Shown here piece after piece: positions 1 to 6,259 of a DNA stretch of 48,162 bases. The DNA comes from a virus. The position numbers were made by a program, and so were the translations under genes. Location of the stretch: positions 1 through 48,162 of IMG/VR virus record IMGVR_UViG_3300032238_000527; one strand, 5' to 3'. The notes under the pieces are model-generated. The model saw only the letters and a list, made by a program, of their open reading frames with translations, ran no database searches and was not told the DNA's origin. Position 1 is the first letter of the stretch; each line of letters begins with the position of its first letter.

Positions 1-52
1 CTCATTCCTCGGTGCTTCAAACCGGTGCTATGACCACATCAGCTAAAGCGGC
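1..52 (-). tRNA. tRNA-Phe (GAA), truncated by window edge
   Basis: The minus strand shows the 5' acceptor strand, a D arm and an anticodon hairpin whose seven-base loop TTGAAGC centres on GAA. The T arm and 3' end lie beyond the left edge. It is the last visible member of a leftward tRNA array. Confidence 0.8.
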
Positions 53-123
53 AAATAAAACAGTATGTATTTTTACGGTTTTGATTAAAAGTCAAATGTA
101 TAAATTTTGCTGTTAACATCCTT
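53..123. repeat. tRNA spacer repeat, copy 1
   Basis: About 70 bases between tRNA-Thr and tRNA-Phe. On the minus strand it starts AAGGATGTTAACAGCAAA and ends with TGTTTTATT, like the spacers at 202-272 and 1141-1209. Its terminal stem is the weakest of the three. Confidence 0.6.
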
Positions 124-127
124 AACT

Positions 128-201
128 TGGTGCCCCATGACAGAATCGAACTGCCATCCCCTGATTACAAAACAGGTGTTCTACCATTTAACTAATAGGG
201 C
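128..201 (-). tRNA. tRNA-Thr (UGU)
   Basis: The acceptor stem GCCCTAT/ATGGGGC pairs over seven positions, the T loop is TTCGATT and CCA is encoded. The anticodon loop TTTGTAA gives UGU; the base pair closing that loop is a T-T mismatch. Confidence 0.85.
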
Positions 202-272
202 AAATAAAACAGGATAGCATTTTTTGGCTTTTTTTCAAGAAAAGATTTTTAATGTTTGCTGTTGCTATCCTT
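202..272. repeat. tRNA spacer repeat, copy 2
   Basis: Spacer between tRNA-Val and tRNA-Thr. Its ends form a perfect 9-bp inverted repeat (AGGATAGCA/TGCTATCCT), and the internal ACAGCAAA and trailing TGTTTTATT blocks match the other two copies. Confidence 0.7.
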
Positions 273-276
273 AAAC

Positions 277-350
277 TGGTACCTCGTTACAGAATCGAAC
301 TGTCATCAACGGTATGTAACACCGCGGTTCTACCATTAAACTACCGAGGC
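277..350 (-). tRNA. tRNA-Val (UAC)
   Basis: The anticodon stem GCGGT/ACCGT encloses loop GTTACAT, giving UAC. The T arm carries TTCGATT and CCA is encoded. The acceptor stem has a wobble pair at its first position and a mismatch at its last. Confidence 0.82.
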
Positions 351-356
351 ATAACT

Positions 357-432
357 TGGTCTCCCTACCAGGATTCGAACCTGGACCACACGGCCCCAAA
401 CCGTGTACGCAACCTGATAACGCTTTAGAGAG
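357..432 (-). tRNA. tRNA-Pro (UGG)
   Basis: The anticodon stem CACGG/CCGTG encloses loop TTTGGGG (UGG). The acceptor CTCTCTA/TAGGGAG pairs fully with one G-U, the T arm contains GGTTCGAATCC, and CCA is encoded. Confidence 0.88.
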
Positions 433-590
433 AAAATAGGTTTTCGAGCGACTGACTATCTTTCTCAAGGACTCATCAGCTTGTCTCGTATAGGAGAGTT
501 TAAACTACCTTGTGCCGCTACTGGTGTGTCATGCTCAAGAAATAGGGCACTAGCACACAAGGGACTCATCCCTACGTCTATCTCGAAACT
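433..590 (-). other. Unassigned structured segment inside the tRNA array
   Basis: No tRNA or convincing ORF is seen in these 158 bases. On the minus strand two similar blocks occur: CGAGATAGACG followed by GGATGAGTCCC, and CGAGACAAG followed by CTGATGAGTCC. Between them is a hairpin-forming pair CCTTGTG/CACAAGG. The second block plus a downstream CTCGAAAA resembles hammerhead core pieces, but a paired stem II cannot be drawn. It could be a processing element or decayed tRNAs. Confidence 0.35.
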
Positions 591-665
591 TGGTGGAGGC
601 CGGGGAAATCGAATCCCTCTAGTCACGATGCTTGCAAGGCAACGCCGTAGCCCACTACTGCCCCC
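591..665 (-). tRNA. tRNA-Ala (UGC)
   Basis: The anticodon loop CTTGCAA gives UGC, the T arm contains GATTCGATTT and CCA is encoded. The acceptor GGGGGCA/GGCCTCC pairs except at the innermost position. Confidence 0.82.
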
Positions 666-672
666 AATTGTC

Positions 673-747
673 TGGTACCGCCATATGGAATCGAACCACA
701 ATCCCCACGTTCGTAGCGTAGTGTATTATCCATTATACTATAGCGAT
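673..747 (-). tRNA. tRNA-Arg (ACG)
   Basis: The anticodon stem CTACG/CGTGG encloses loop CTACGAA (ACG, normally read as ICG after deamination). The acceptor ATCGCTA/TGGCGGT pairs fully with G-U pairs, and CCA is encoded. Confidence 0.86.
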
Positions 748-752
748 AAATT

Positions 753-826
753 TGGCACCCGGACTAGGGATCGAACCTAGGCTAACAGAGTCAAAGTCTG
801 TTGTGCTACCATTACACAATCCGGGA
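753..826 (-). tRNA. tRNA-Gln (UUG)
   Basis: The anticodon stem ACAGA/TCTGT encloses loop CTTTGAC (UUG). The acceptor TCCCGGA/TCCGGGT pairs except for an open first position, a weak end typical of glutamine tRNAs. Discriminator G and CCA are encoded. Confidence 0.87.
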
Positions 827-833
827 ACAAAAT

Positions 834-912
834 TGGCTCCGTGTGTGAGGATCGAACTCACCTAATCACTGATTAACAGTCAGGTCCTTGCACCATGCTT
901 GGATTTCACGGA
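834..912 (-). tRNA. tRNA-Asn (GUU)
   Basis: The anticodon hairpin CTGA/TCAG has loop CTGTTAA (GUU). D stem TCC/GGA, T arm GTTCGATCC, discriminator G and encoded CCA agree with asparagine tRNA. Confidence 0.87.
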
Positions 913-922
913 ATAAATTAGT

Positions 923-976
923 GTTAGTTTCTATACCACCCATTGAAACTAACAAACGTTGAGTGTATTGCTACAC
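923..976. other. Two hairpins in the tRNA-Asp/Asn spacer
   Basis: The spacer holds a perfect 9-bp stem (923-931 with 945-953) with a 13-base loop, and a 5-bp stem (963-967 with 972-976) that on the minus strand closes a GCAA tetraloop. A GNRA loop in the transcribed orientation suggests folded RNA, possibly a processing signal. Confidence 0.55.
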
Positions 977-985
977 TATTTGCTC

Positions 986-1060
986 TGGCGCCGAGGACGG
1001 GAATCGAACCCGCCTGAGTCGGATAGACAATCCGTTGCCCTCCCAGAGAACTACCTCGGC
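986..1060 (-). tRNA. tRNA-Asp (GUC)
   Basis: The acceptor GCCGAGG/CCTCGGC is perfect, the anticodon loop TTGTCTA gives GUC, the T arm has GTTCGATTC, and discriminator G with CCA is encoded. Confidence 0.9.
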
Positions 1061-1064
1061 ATGT

Positions 1065-1140
1065 TGGTATCGCGTACGGGGATCGAACCCGTCTCTAGAG
1101 TTTGAAGGACTCTCGGCCTACCCAGAAGCACCAACGCGAT
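1065..1140 (-). tRNA. tRNA-Glu (UUC)
   Basis: The acceptor ATCGCGT/ACGCGAT is perfect. The anticodon stem AGAGT/ACTCT encloses CCTTCAA (UUC). The T arm has GGTTCGATCC and CCA is encoded. Confidence 0.9.
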
Positions 1141-1209
1141 ATAATAAAACAGGATACATTTTCTTTTTCACCAATTGAAAGTTGAATAAAGTTTGCTGTG
1201 AGTATCCTA
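1141..1209. repeat. tRNA spacer repeat, copy 3
   Basis: Spacer between tRNA-Ile and tRNA-Glu, with the same ends as copies 1 and 2. Its terminal stem is AGGATAC/GTATCCT, so the bases next to the shared AGGATA differ from copy 2 but still pair. Confidence 0.65.
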
Positions 1210-1213
1210 AACT

Positions 1214-1287
1214 TGGTCCTCTCGACAAGAATCGAACTTGTAATGGCCGGTTATCAGCCGACTGTTATACCATTTAACTACAAGAGG
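1214..1287 (-). tRNA. tRNA-Ile (GAU)
   Basis: The anticodon stem GTCGG/CCGGC encloses loop CTGATAA (GAU). The acceptor CCTCTTG/CGAGAGG pairs fully with one wobble, the T arm has GTTCGATTC, and CCA is encoded. Confidence 0.88.
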
Positions 1288-1296
1288 AAATTTGGT

Positions 1297-1384
1297 GGAC
1301 CTTGATGGAATCGAACCACTTGCCGCCACCCCGCTTATTAATGACCACCGGGTTACAGCCGGCGACGGGGAACAAGATCCATAA
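1297..1384 (-). tRNA. Aberrant tRNA-like element, Tyr (GUA)-like
   Basis: It has a seven-pair acceptor (GGATCTT/AAGGTCC), a T loop TTCGATT and an encoded CCA, and is 85 nt without CCA, the length of a class II tRNA. A hairpin CCGG/CCGG with loop CTGTAAC would present GUA, but it sits about nine bases too early and no normal D arm fits. An 8-bp stem (CCGTCGCC with GGTGGCGG) competes with it. It could be a degenerate tRNA-Tyr or a tRNA-like structure with another role. Confidence 0.5.
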
Positions 1385-1574
1385 CACACTCTTTCGAATG
1401 TGTGTATTAAAGCACACTAACAAAGTCTCCAGCGTTTGATATCTAGAGGGGAAGTATGCTTTAATACGCTGTAATTTTTCATTCCACAAAAGGAACTTCA
1501 TCCTACAGGCCGCCCGTTCGCTCCATGTTTTAAGTGCAGAGCCAGGACCTCGTTTCCTGTATATTCACACTTTG
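1385..1574. other. Gene-free stretch with inverted repeats
   Basis: No tRNA is recognised here. Two hairpins share the core TATTAAAGCA in opposite orientation (about 1405-1417 and 1456-1476), so they can also pair with each other across about 40 bases. An imperfect palindrome lies near 1384-1406. This may be structured RNA upstream of the tRNA-like element. Confidence 0.4.
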
Positions 1575-1751
1575 CTAGTTTACACTAAACGTTGGTGATT
1601 TCACCATTGCTTCGTGATAGAGTCTAGCTCTTTCGAACTTATCTTGAATAAGTTTTTGAAAGTCTTCTTTACTGAGTTCAGTTTTATAAACACTTTCATA
1701 AGCCTGTTCTACGATTCGTTCATTTAGTTTTGTATAATCTATCTCTTTCAT
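1575..1751 (-). CDS. Small hypothetical protein (58 aa)
   Basis: A charged, probably helical protein with no recognised family. The ATG at 1751 is chosen over an upstream TTG because AAAGGA stands five bases before it. It is the first gene after the promoter block at 2031-2252, preceded by a terminator-like hairpin, and the tRNA array follows downstream. Confidence 0.6.
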   Translation of the reverse strand: MKEIDYTKLNERIVEQAYESVYKTELSKEDFQKLIQDKFERARLYHEAMVKSPTFSVN

Positions 1752-1773
1752 TTTTTCCTTTGTTAAAAACAAA

Positions 1774-1798
1774 AAACCCCAGGGTTTTTAATCCTAGG
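1774..1798 (-). terminator. Terminator-like hairpin upstream of the 58-aa gene
   Basis: On the minus strand AAAAACC and GGTTTTT form a 7-bp stem followed by a T-rich tract. It sits between the 2031-2252 promoters and the first ORF, so it may attenuate readthrough into the tRNA array. Confidence 0.5.
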
Positions 1799-2030
1799 GT
1801 CCTTGGAGTTTAAAGTGTAAACTTACATTTACATTAAGTCCTCCCGGACCCTGGTCTCTGGTGTGCGATCATTTGATAGACTAATACTGTTAATCGCAAG
1901 CCAATAAGAGGGCATAAAGCCTCCCACCTGGGCTATTGATAAACATTTATGTTGTCTATTCGTTGATTGCATTTTGTTTCTCGTTTAACTCTTCTTTAAA
2001 ATTTGCTAGCGGAATTGCTAACTTGTCTCT
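1799..2030 (-). other. Long leader region without a gene
   Basis: About 230 bases between the promoters and the terminator-like hairpin. No ORF with a ribosome site is seen. Minus-strand AGGGTCC and GGACCCT can pair over 7 bp around a 40-50 base loop, hinting at a structured leader or small RNA. Confidence 0.4.
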
Positions 2031-2059
2031 ATTGTAGCACCTTGCTACGCCTTTGTCAA
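2031..2059 (-). promoter_or_regulatory. Sigma70-type promoter P1
   Basis: On the minus strand TTGACA is followed after exactly 17 bases by TACAAT. The 22 bases beginning with this -10 box are identical to those at P2. It fires toward the 58-aa gene and the tRNA array. Confidence 0.8.
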
Positions 2060-2129
2060 CAACTTTTGGCTATCTTGTTTGTTGTATTTTTACAACACCT
2101 TTGAACACCTTGCTTGCTAACTTGTCTCT

Positions 2130-2158
2130 ATTGTATATTAATTAGTTCCTTCTGTCAA
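2130..2158 (-). promoter_or_regulatory. Sigma70-type promoter P2
   Basis: TTGACA, 17 bases, TACAAT on the minus strand, 99 bp upstream of P1. The 22-bp identity from the -10 box onward (2114-2135 and 2015-2036) shows P1 and P2 are duplicates in their initial transcribed regions. Confidence 0.8.
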
Positions 2159-2223
2159 CTACTATTTGCAAATCTGATCAAACTGTAGGGTCTTTCCGGA
2201 ATCCACTGCTATACAATGTTTCT

Positions 2224-2252
2224 ATTATATGAGTATTTATACTTCTCGTCAA
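2224..2252 (-). promoter_or_regulatory. Sigma70-type promoter P3
   Basis: TTGACG, 17 bases, TATAAT on the minus strand, 94 bp upstream of P2. Three near-consensus host-type promoters in tandem suggest strong early expression of the leader and tRNA array. Confidence 0.72.
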
Positions 2253-2296
2253 GAACCTATTGATAATGTGGTAAAAACGCCACATTTTGAAATTTG

Positions 2297-2782
2297 TTAA
2301 CTGTCTACTGTACCAACAAGATGTAGACGGTGTTGGTCACTACAGTTGATGAAGGTGTGATCCTTTCTTGTGTCTGCCCAATAGACAAATCCGGTTGGCA
2401 TGTGTTCTGGGATACCATACCTAAAAAGAAATAGACATCCTGGATTTGTTATCAATGGAATGTGTATCCTTGGAGTTTCATCGTGATGAATGCTGTAACA
2501 CGCATAAGGGCCAACCCATAAAACTCTAGTTCTTTTAAAATTGTACTTGTTTATAATTTCTTCAAAGACGGTATTTTTAAAAATAGGATTTATGATATTG
2601 CATAACAAATCATTTCCTTTGCTTCGCCCCACTGCACTAGTCCAAGGATCTTCGTTTTCCTTGTACTGTAATCCAGCTTGTTTTCCTTTATGACCCATAT
2701 CTGTCCACTGAATTTCTGATTCCAAACTATTGTAAGAATTAAGAATGTCAGTTATATCTATAGGTTCTAAAACTTTAATCAT
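2297..2782 (-). CDS. 2OG-Fe(II) oxygenase, aspartyl/asparaginyl hydroxylase-like
   Basis: A 161-residue protein with the iron-binding pattern of the double-stranded beta-helix oxygenases: H99-x-D101, then H142, with R152 ten residues later for 2-oxoglutarate. The stretch DETPRIHIPL after the HxD motif resembles the aspartyl beta-hydroxylase family. Such enzymes hydroxylate protein side chains or small molecules using O2 and 2-oxoglutarate; the substrate here is unknown. The start codon lies five bases from a TAAATA box with no Shine-Dalgarno. A second, larger oxygenase is encoded at 4045-4818. Confidence 0.75.
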   Translation of the reverse strand: MIKVLEPIDITDILNSYNSLESEIQWTDMGHKGKQAGLQYKENEDPWTSAVGRSKGNDLLCNIINPIFKNTVFEEIINKYNFKRTRVLWVGPYACYSIHHDETPRIHIPLITNPGCLFLFRYGIPEHMPTGFVYWADTRKDHTFINCSDQHRLHLVGTVDS

Positions 2783-2837
2783 GCTTTTATTTAACCGCTG
2801 TTTGATATCCTGTTATAATTAAAAGCTCTAAACTAGG

Positions 2838-2845
2838 TATAAATA
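2838..2845 (+). promoter_or_regulatory. T4-like late promoter box TATAAATA
   Basis: Exact match to the T4 late promoter consensus, 16 bases before the rightward start at 2862 and followed by an AAAGGA ribosome site. Confidence 0.55.
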
Positions 2846-2861
2846 TGTAAAAGGACTTATT

Positions 2862-3185
2862 ATGCCATACAAAACTACCAAAACTTATGTTAGACCTAGT
2901 ACCGATGTAGAATTCCATACCACCGCTTTTTTTAAAGATACTAGCGAGGAAGCACTTGCTATCGGTGATCAATGGAAAAATTTGAACATTCAGTACGAAC
3001 TTTTTAGTCGTCGCACGTTCACTGAAATAGATGAAAATACACTTGAAGTTATAATAATCTGGGATAGCAAAGAACAATGTATTGCGTATAGAACTGATCC
3101 AGCGTTTGTTGCACATTCTGCTAGAATTGATCAGTATAATACTGATCACAATATAATTGTAACTAGTACCGAAGAGGAAGTTTAA
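2862..3185 (+). CDS. Hypothetical protein (107 aa)
   Basis: One of only four rightward genes. It has a good ribosome site (AAAGGA, 7-8 bases before ATG) and a TATAAATA box upstream. The protein is acidic, soluble-looking and unrecognised. Its 3' end overlaps the convergent PP-loop gene by 23 bases. A leftward ORF on the opposite strand over the same bases is judged a shadow. Confidence 0.65.
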   Translation: MPYKTTKTYVRPSTDVEFHTTAFFKDTSEEALAIGDQWKNLNIQYELFSRRTFTEIDENTLEVIIIWDSKEQCIAYRTDPAFVAHSARIDQYNTDHNIIVTSTEEEV

Positions 3186-4041
3186 TCACAGCAGATTTAA
3201 CTGTATCTTTTATGTAGGTACTGTAAAAAGATTGCATATAGTCCGGGTACAAAAATCCATTTTTTTGATCTTCAAAGCCTTTTTGTTTTAATCTTATCGG
3301 AATATGCAAGTCGTTATAGATTGTATTTCTAATTTCGTGCAAATTAACAACGGCAGTAATCTTATCATCCATAAGATCAATTACACTAGGATGTTGTAAA
3401 AGACTACCTAGCAGTTCCCCAGAATAAAGAAACCAGTTTGATATAACAGATCTATTGATATTTTTAGCATAACTACAAAAATTTATATCGGATTCAAATA
3501 TTTGTAAATTCCATTCTGCAGGAGTATTGTAGTAAAGATTTGATCTAGATATATACGGATAACCTGTTCCAAGAACTGGAACATTATCACAATAGTCTAT
3601 CATCTTCATAAGCGGCAAATTGGAAACTTCTATATTGTAACACTTAGTAAAGATATCATACGCATCTTTTTCAAAGAAGTTTTTTAAATTAAAATCTATT
3701 AACTCGTATTTGATATCTAAGTCTTTACAAAATTTAGTGGCGGCCGCTACATCCCAGTAATGATTTAAATCATTCTCATATTTAAAAATTTTAGCAGTTA
3801 CTGAGATACCTAGATTCTTATACGTTTGCAATATTAATTGAGAATTAATTCCTCCAGAAAATAAAACATCTAGTTTTTTATTTTCTTCGTAAATCTCAAC
3901 CGCAGTCGTAGTTAACAAAGTTCTATGATCAATAGTTTCATTTGGAATTGTAAACTGAAAATTAAATTCACTATCAGGACTATCTTTTGTAGCATTGACT
4001 TTGTTATCGTAAGTCCATTGCGCCCAATTATTTTTAAACAT
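3163..4041 (-). CDS. PP-loop ATP pyrophosphatase, asparagine synthetase-like
   Basis: This 292-residue protein carries the PP-loop SGGINS (residues 62-67) after a beta strand LDVLF, the AMP-forming site of asparagine synthetase C-domains, tRNA thiolases and relatives. No N-terminal glutaminase domain is present. Such proteins adenylate a carboxylate or base and then add nitrogen or sulfur; the substrate cannot be told. It lies 3 bases after the 257-aa 2OG oxygenase gene and probably shares its transcript. The box TATAAACA lies directly before the ATG. Confidence 0.65.
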   Translation of the reverse strand: MFKNNWAQWTYDNKVNATKDSPDSEFNFQFTIPNETIDHRTLLTTTAVEIYEENKKLDVLFSGGINSQLILQTYKNLGISVTAKIFKYENDLNHYWDVAAATKFCKDLDIKYELIDFNLKNFFEKDAYDIFTKCYNIEVSNLPLMKMIDYCDNVPVLGTGYPYISRSNLYYNTPAEWNLQIFESDINFCSYAKNINRSVISNWFLYSGELLGSLLQHPSVIDLMDDKITAVVNLHEIRNTIYNDLHIPIRLKQKGFEDQKNGFLYPDYMQSFYSTYIKDTVKSAVIKLPLRY

Positions 4042-4044
4042 TGT

Positions 4045-4818
4045 TTATAGCTGATTTAAAATAACGTCTTTTCCACATTTTAAAAGAATCTCGTCTGTTT
4101 CTGGAGTCCTAATACCTGTGATAATTAAAAATGGACGAGGCTTACGGCTTAGGTTTACGGAAGCGTGTGGAACATTTAATGTGTCAAAGGTAGTAGCATC
4201 CCCGGCTTTCCATCTAGTGTAAATTCCGTTGCCATAGGTAATTATTTGTCCAGGTTCGTAATCTTGTAGGGCAACCATTATACGCAAGACTTTTGTTGGG
4301 TCTGCTGGGTTGCGATGCCATAGTTTATCAATATGTTGTATAAATGTCTGCCCAGGCATCTGGATATGTAAACGAGTACGAAGGCGTTTCATTTTCCAAA
4401 AGGTTGCAAGATTTTGAATTTCTTTAATTTCATACATTGCCGGCTCAGGAACAATTTGTGTAAACTCTCCTTTGATACCACTAGCTTCGCGATCGTATTC
4501 TTCTAAGGCGTGTAACGGACTTACTCCGCCTGGGAACCCAGGATGCACACCTGCTACTGATAAATCGTGCCAGCCAACTTTTTTAGACTCTTCTTCCATG
4601 TCTTTAAGAATGTCTTCCATGTTAGGTGCTAGTTCAAATCTTCCTAAGCAGTCGTACCAGTCACCTTCTTCGTCAAACTGCCATTTATCAAAATGGTAAT
4701 TGCTAAATGTATTTTTAATGTAGTCCCAATTGCTATCGTAATCTGTAGCATCTTGGTATTGAAAGTCTAATGGCAAACTTTTAAATTTTGCACGAACGGC
4801 ATATTTTTCTGGATTCAT
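4045..4818 (-). CDS. 2OG-Fe(II) oxygenase-like protein
   Basis: A 257-residue protein. The C-terminal half contains H162-x-D164, H218 and R228, the facial triad plus 2-oxoglutarate-binding arginine of Fe(II) oxygenases, in contexts typical of aspartyl/asparaginyl hydroxylase-like members (QHIDKLWHR, VPHASVNLSRKPRP). The N-terminal 100 residues are unassigned. The start overlaps the stop of the 62-aa gene (ATGA), indicating translational coupling. Substrate unknown; the neighbouring PP-loop and second oxygenase genes suggest a small modification cluster. Confidence 0.72.
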   Translation of the reverse strand: MNPEKYAVRAKFKSLPLDFQYQDATDYDSNWDYIKNTFSNYHFDKWQFDEEGDWYDCLGRFELAPNMEDILKDMEEESKKVGWHDLSVAGVHPGFPGGVSPLHALEEYDREASGIKGEFTQIVPEPAMYEIKEIQNLATFWKMKRLRTRLHIQMPGQTFIQHIDKLWHRNPADPTKVLRIMVALQDYEPGQIITYGNGIYTRWKAGDATTFDTLNVPHASVNLSRKPRPFLIITGIRTPETDEILLKCGKDVILNQL

Positions 4819-5003
4819 TTATGTTCCTCTTCTGCTTCGTAGGCTATGGTTATTAACCAATCGACTAGGTCTGTTTCATCTTCAGTTAACTGCCCTTTAA
4901 TACCGTCATATGAATACATCACACGACATTGCGGACGTTTAGCATCTTTTGGTGCCAAAACGCCGCTCTTCCAAGGTAAGGGTTTTAATTTAATTTCATC
5001 CAT
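4815..5003 (-). CDS. Hypothetical protein (62 aa)
   Basis: Small acidic protein of unknown function, translationally coupled (ATGA) to the downstream 2OG oxygenase gene. The C-terminal half (about residues 40-61) is rich in Asp/Glu and probably helical. Confidence 0.55.
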   Translation of the reverse strand: MDEIKLKPLPWKSGVLAPKDAKRPQCRVMYSYDGIKGQLTEDETDLVDWLITIAYEAEEEHK

Positions 5004-5019
5004 AGCAGTCTTAAGCGTA

Positions 5020-5526
5020 TTAGCTATTTAAGACTTTTGCCACAGAGTTCATCACAGAAGCGATACGGCCAATGTCACGAAGTTGTTCTACAGTATAGCC
5101 TTCCTTCTTAAGTGTGTCGTAATGTGCTTTAACACAGAAATGGCACTTGCCAACAATGCTGGCGGCAAGACTAAATGCTTCAAAGTTTGCCTTAGTAGTT
5201 CCGCCGTGTGACGCAATAGCGTTCATGCGTAACTGTGCTGGCAAGCCCTTTAGCTGTGGATCATCTGCCATCTCAACATATGGATACCATACATTGTTCT
5301 GTGCCATAATACTAGCGGCTGTCATAGCGGCATCTGCTTGAGCAGGAGCATCTGCTAACAAGACAGCAAGTACTTTACCGTTGCCAGTTGCGGCAAGTGC
5401 GGCTACAGCACAACCCATAGCCACATCTGCATCTAATGTACTACGCAAAAGGACAGCATCTAAGTTTAACTTGGTGTCCTTTGCGTATTCTGGCAACGCA
5501 CCTTTAATTGCGTCGATGAATGCCAT
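5020..5526 (-). CDS. ahpD: Alkylhydroperoxidase AhpD
   Basis: A 168-residue carboxymuconolactone-decarboxylase-fold protein. The redox motif C128-H-F-C131 with H135 and the upstream E116 match the proton-relay and thiol residues of AhpD. In mycobacteria AhpD passes electrons from lipoylated dihydrolipoamide acyltransferase to AhpC. The start shares one base with the ahpC stop (TAATG), so the two proteins are probably made together as a peroxide-removal system in the host cytoplasm. Confidence 0.9.
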   Translation of the reverse strand: MAFIDAIKGALPEYAKDTKLNLDAVLLRSTLDADVAMGCAVAALAATGNGKVLAVLLADAPAQADAAMTAASIMAQNNVWYPYVEMADDPQLKGLPAQLRMNAIASHGGTTKANFEAFSLAASIVGKCHFCVKAHYDTLKKEGYTVEQLRDIGRIASVMNSVAKVLNS

Positions 5527-6065
5527 TATAGTGTCTCTCCGCCTACTGTACGGTTACAAGCACATAGCTCGCCAGTTTGTAGCGCATCCAACACACGAAG
5601 TGTTTCTTCTGGGCTACGACCAACGTTCAAGTTGTTTACAGTAACGTGTTGGATAACGTTCTCTGGGTCAACGATGAATGTGGCGCGAAGTGCGGCACCT
5701 GCTGGAGCATAGAATACGCCCAACTGTTCAATCAAACTCAACTCACCACGCTGTGTGTCAGCGAACTGAGTGTGGGTAATCTTCTGTAAGTCTGGGTGTG
5801 CTTTTTGCCATGCCACTTTGCAGAACTCATTGTCTGTGCTACCTGTTAGCAATACTGCATCACGGTCAGCAAAGTCGCCTGCTAGTTTGTCATAGGCAAC
5901 AATCTCTGTAGGACAAACGAATGTAAAGTCCTTTGGGTAGTAAACGATTACCTTCCACTTGCCTTCAAAACTATTTTCTGTGATAGTGTGGAAAGCATCT
6001 TCTGGTTGTCCTGGCTTGACGCCTGTGATTGCAAATGGGGCTAATTTGTCGCCAACTGTTTTCAT
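5526..6065 (-). CDS. ahpC: Peroxiredoxin AhpC, AhpD-linked type
   Basis: A 179-residue 2-Cys peroxiredoxin. The peroxidatic cysteine is C51 in DFTFVCPTE; the C-terminus holds C168 and C170 (ELCACN), the three-cysteine arrangement of mycobacterial AhpC that works with AhpD rather than AhpF. It reduces H2O2, organic peroxides and peroxynitrite. The ribosome site AAGGAGA precedes the ATG, and a sigma70-like promoter lies at 6122-6150. Confidence 0.92.
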   Translation of the reverse strand: MKTVGDKLAPFAITGVKPGQPEDAFHTITENSFEGKWKVIVYYPKDFTFVCPTEIVAYDKLAGDFADRDAVLLTGSTDNEFCKVAWQKAHPDLQKITHTQFADTQRGELSLIEQLGVFYAPAGAALRATFIVDPENVIQHVTVNNLNVGRSPEETLRVLDALQTGELCACNRTVGGETL

Positions 6066-6121
6066 GTGTTTCTCCTTATGTGTGTTTGAAAACTAATAAG
6101 AACGGTATGTTCTATGTTCTT

Positions 6122-6150
6122 ATTGTACATTTATTTACGCTATAAATCAA
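6122..6150 (-). promoter_or_regulatory. Promoter of ahpC-ahpD
   Basis: TTGATT, 17 bases, TACAAT on the minus strand, giving a leader of about 50 bases before ahpC. Confidence 0.55.
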
Positions 6151-6220
6151 TGGTTTTTAATAGATTTTTCCTAAAATATTTTAATAACGCTTATAGGAAA
6201 AATTAATTACATTTGTTGAT

Positions 6221-6244
6221 AAAAAAAGGACCCGAAGGTCCTTT
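6221..6244 (-). terminator. Terminator after the outer-membrane protein gene
   Basis: The minus-strand stem AAAGGACC/GGTCCTTT closes a TTCG tetraloop and runs into T residues, 16 bases after the stop codon. Confidence 0.85.
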
Positions 6245-6259
6245 CTAATTGTTGACTAA

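Noticed and set aside
433-480. Confident hammerhead ribozyme call
   Set aside because: CTGATGAG and CGAAAA are present but no paired stem II or stem III could be drawn, so it is only listed as an observation.
481-1178. Rightward ORFs in the tRNA array
   Set aside because: They consist of antisense tRNA sequence with repeated GNRIP/ESNHN-like words from the T arms, a known artefact.
1274-1501. 75-codon leftward ORF across the tRNA-like element
   Set aside because: Its second half is the T arm and CCA of the tRNA-like element translated, and its ribosome site is poor; the RNA reading explains the sequence better.
2787-3149. Leftward 120-codon ORF opposite the 107-aa gene
   Set aside because: No ribosome site, hydrophobic nonsense composition and full overlap with a better-supported rightward gene.
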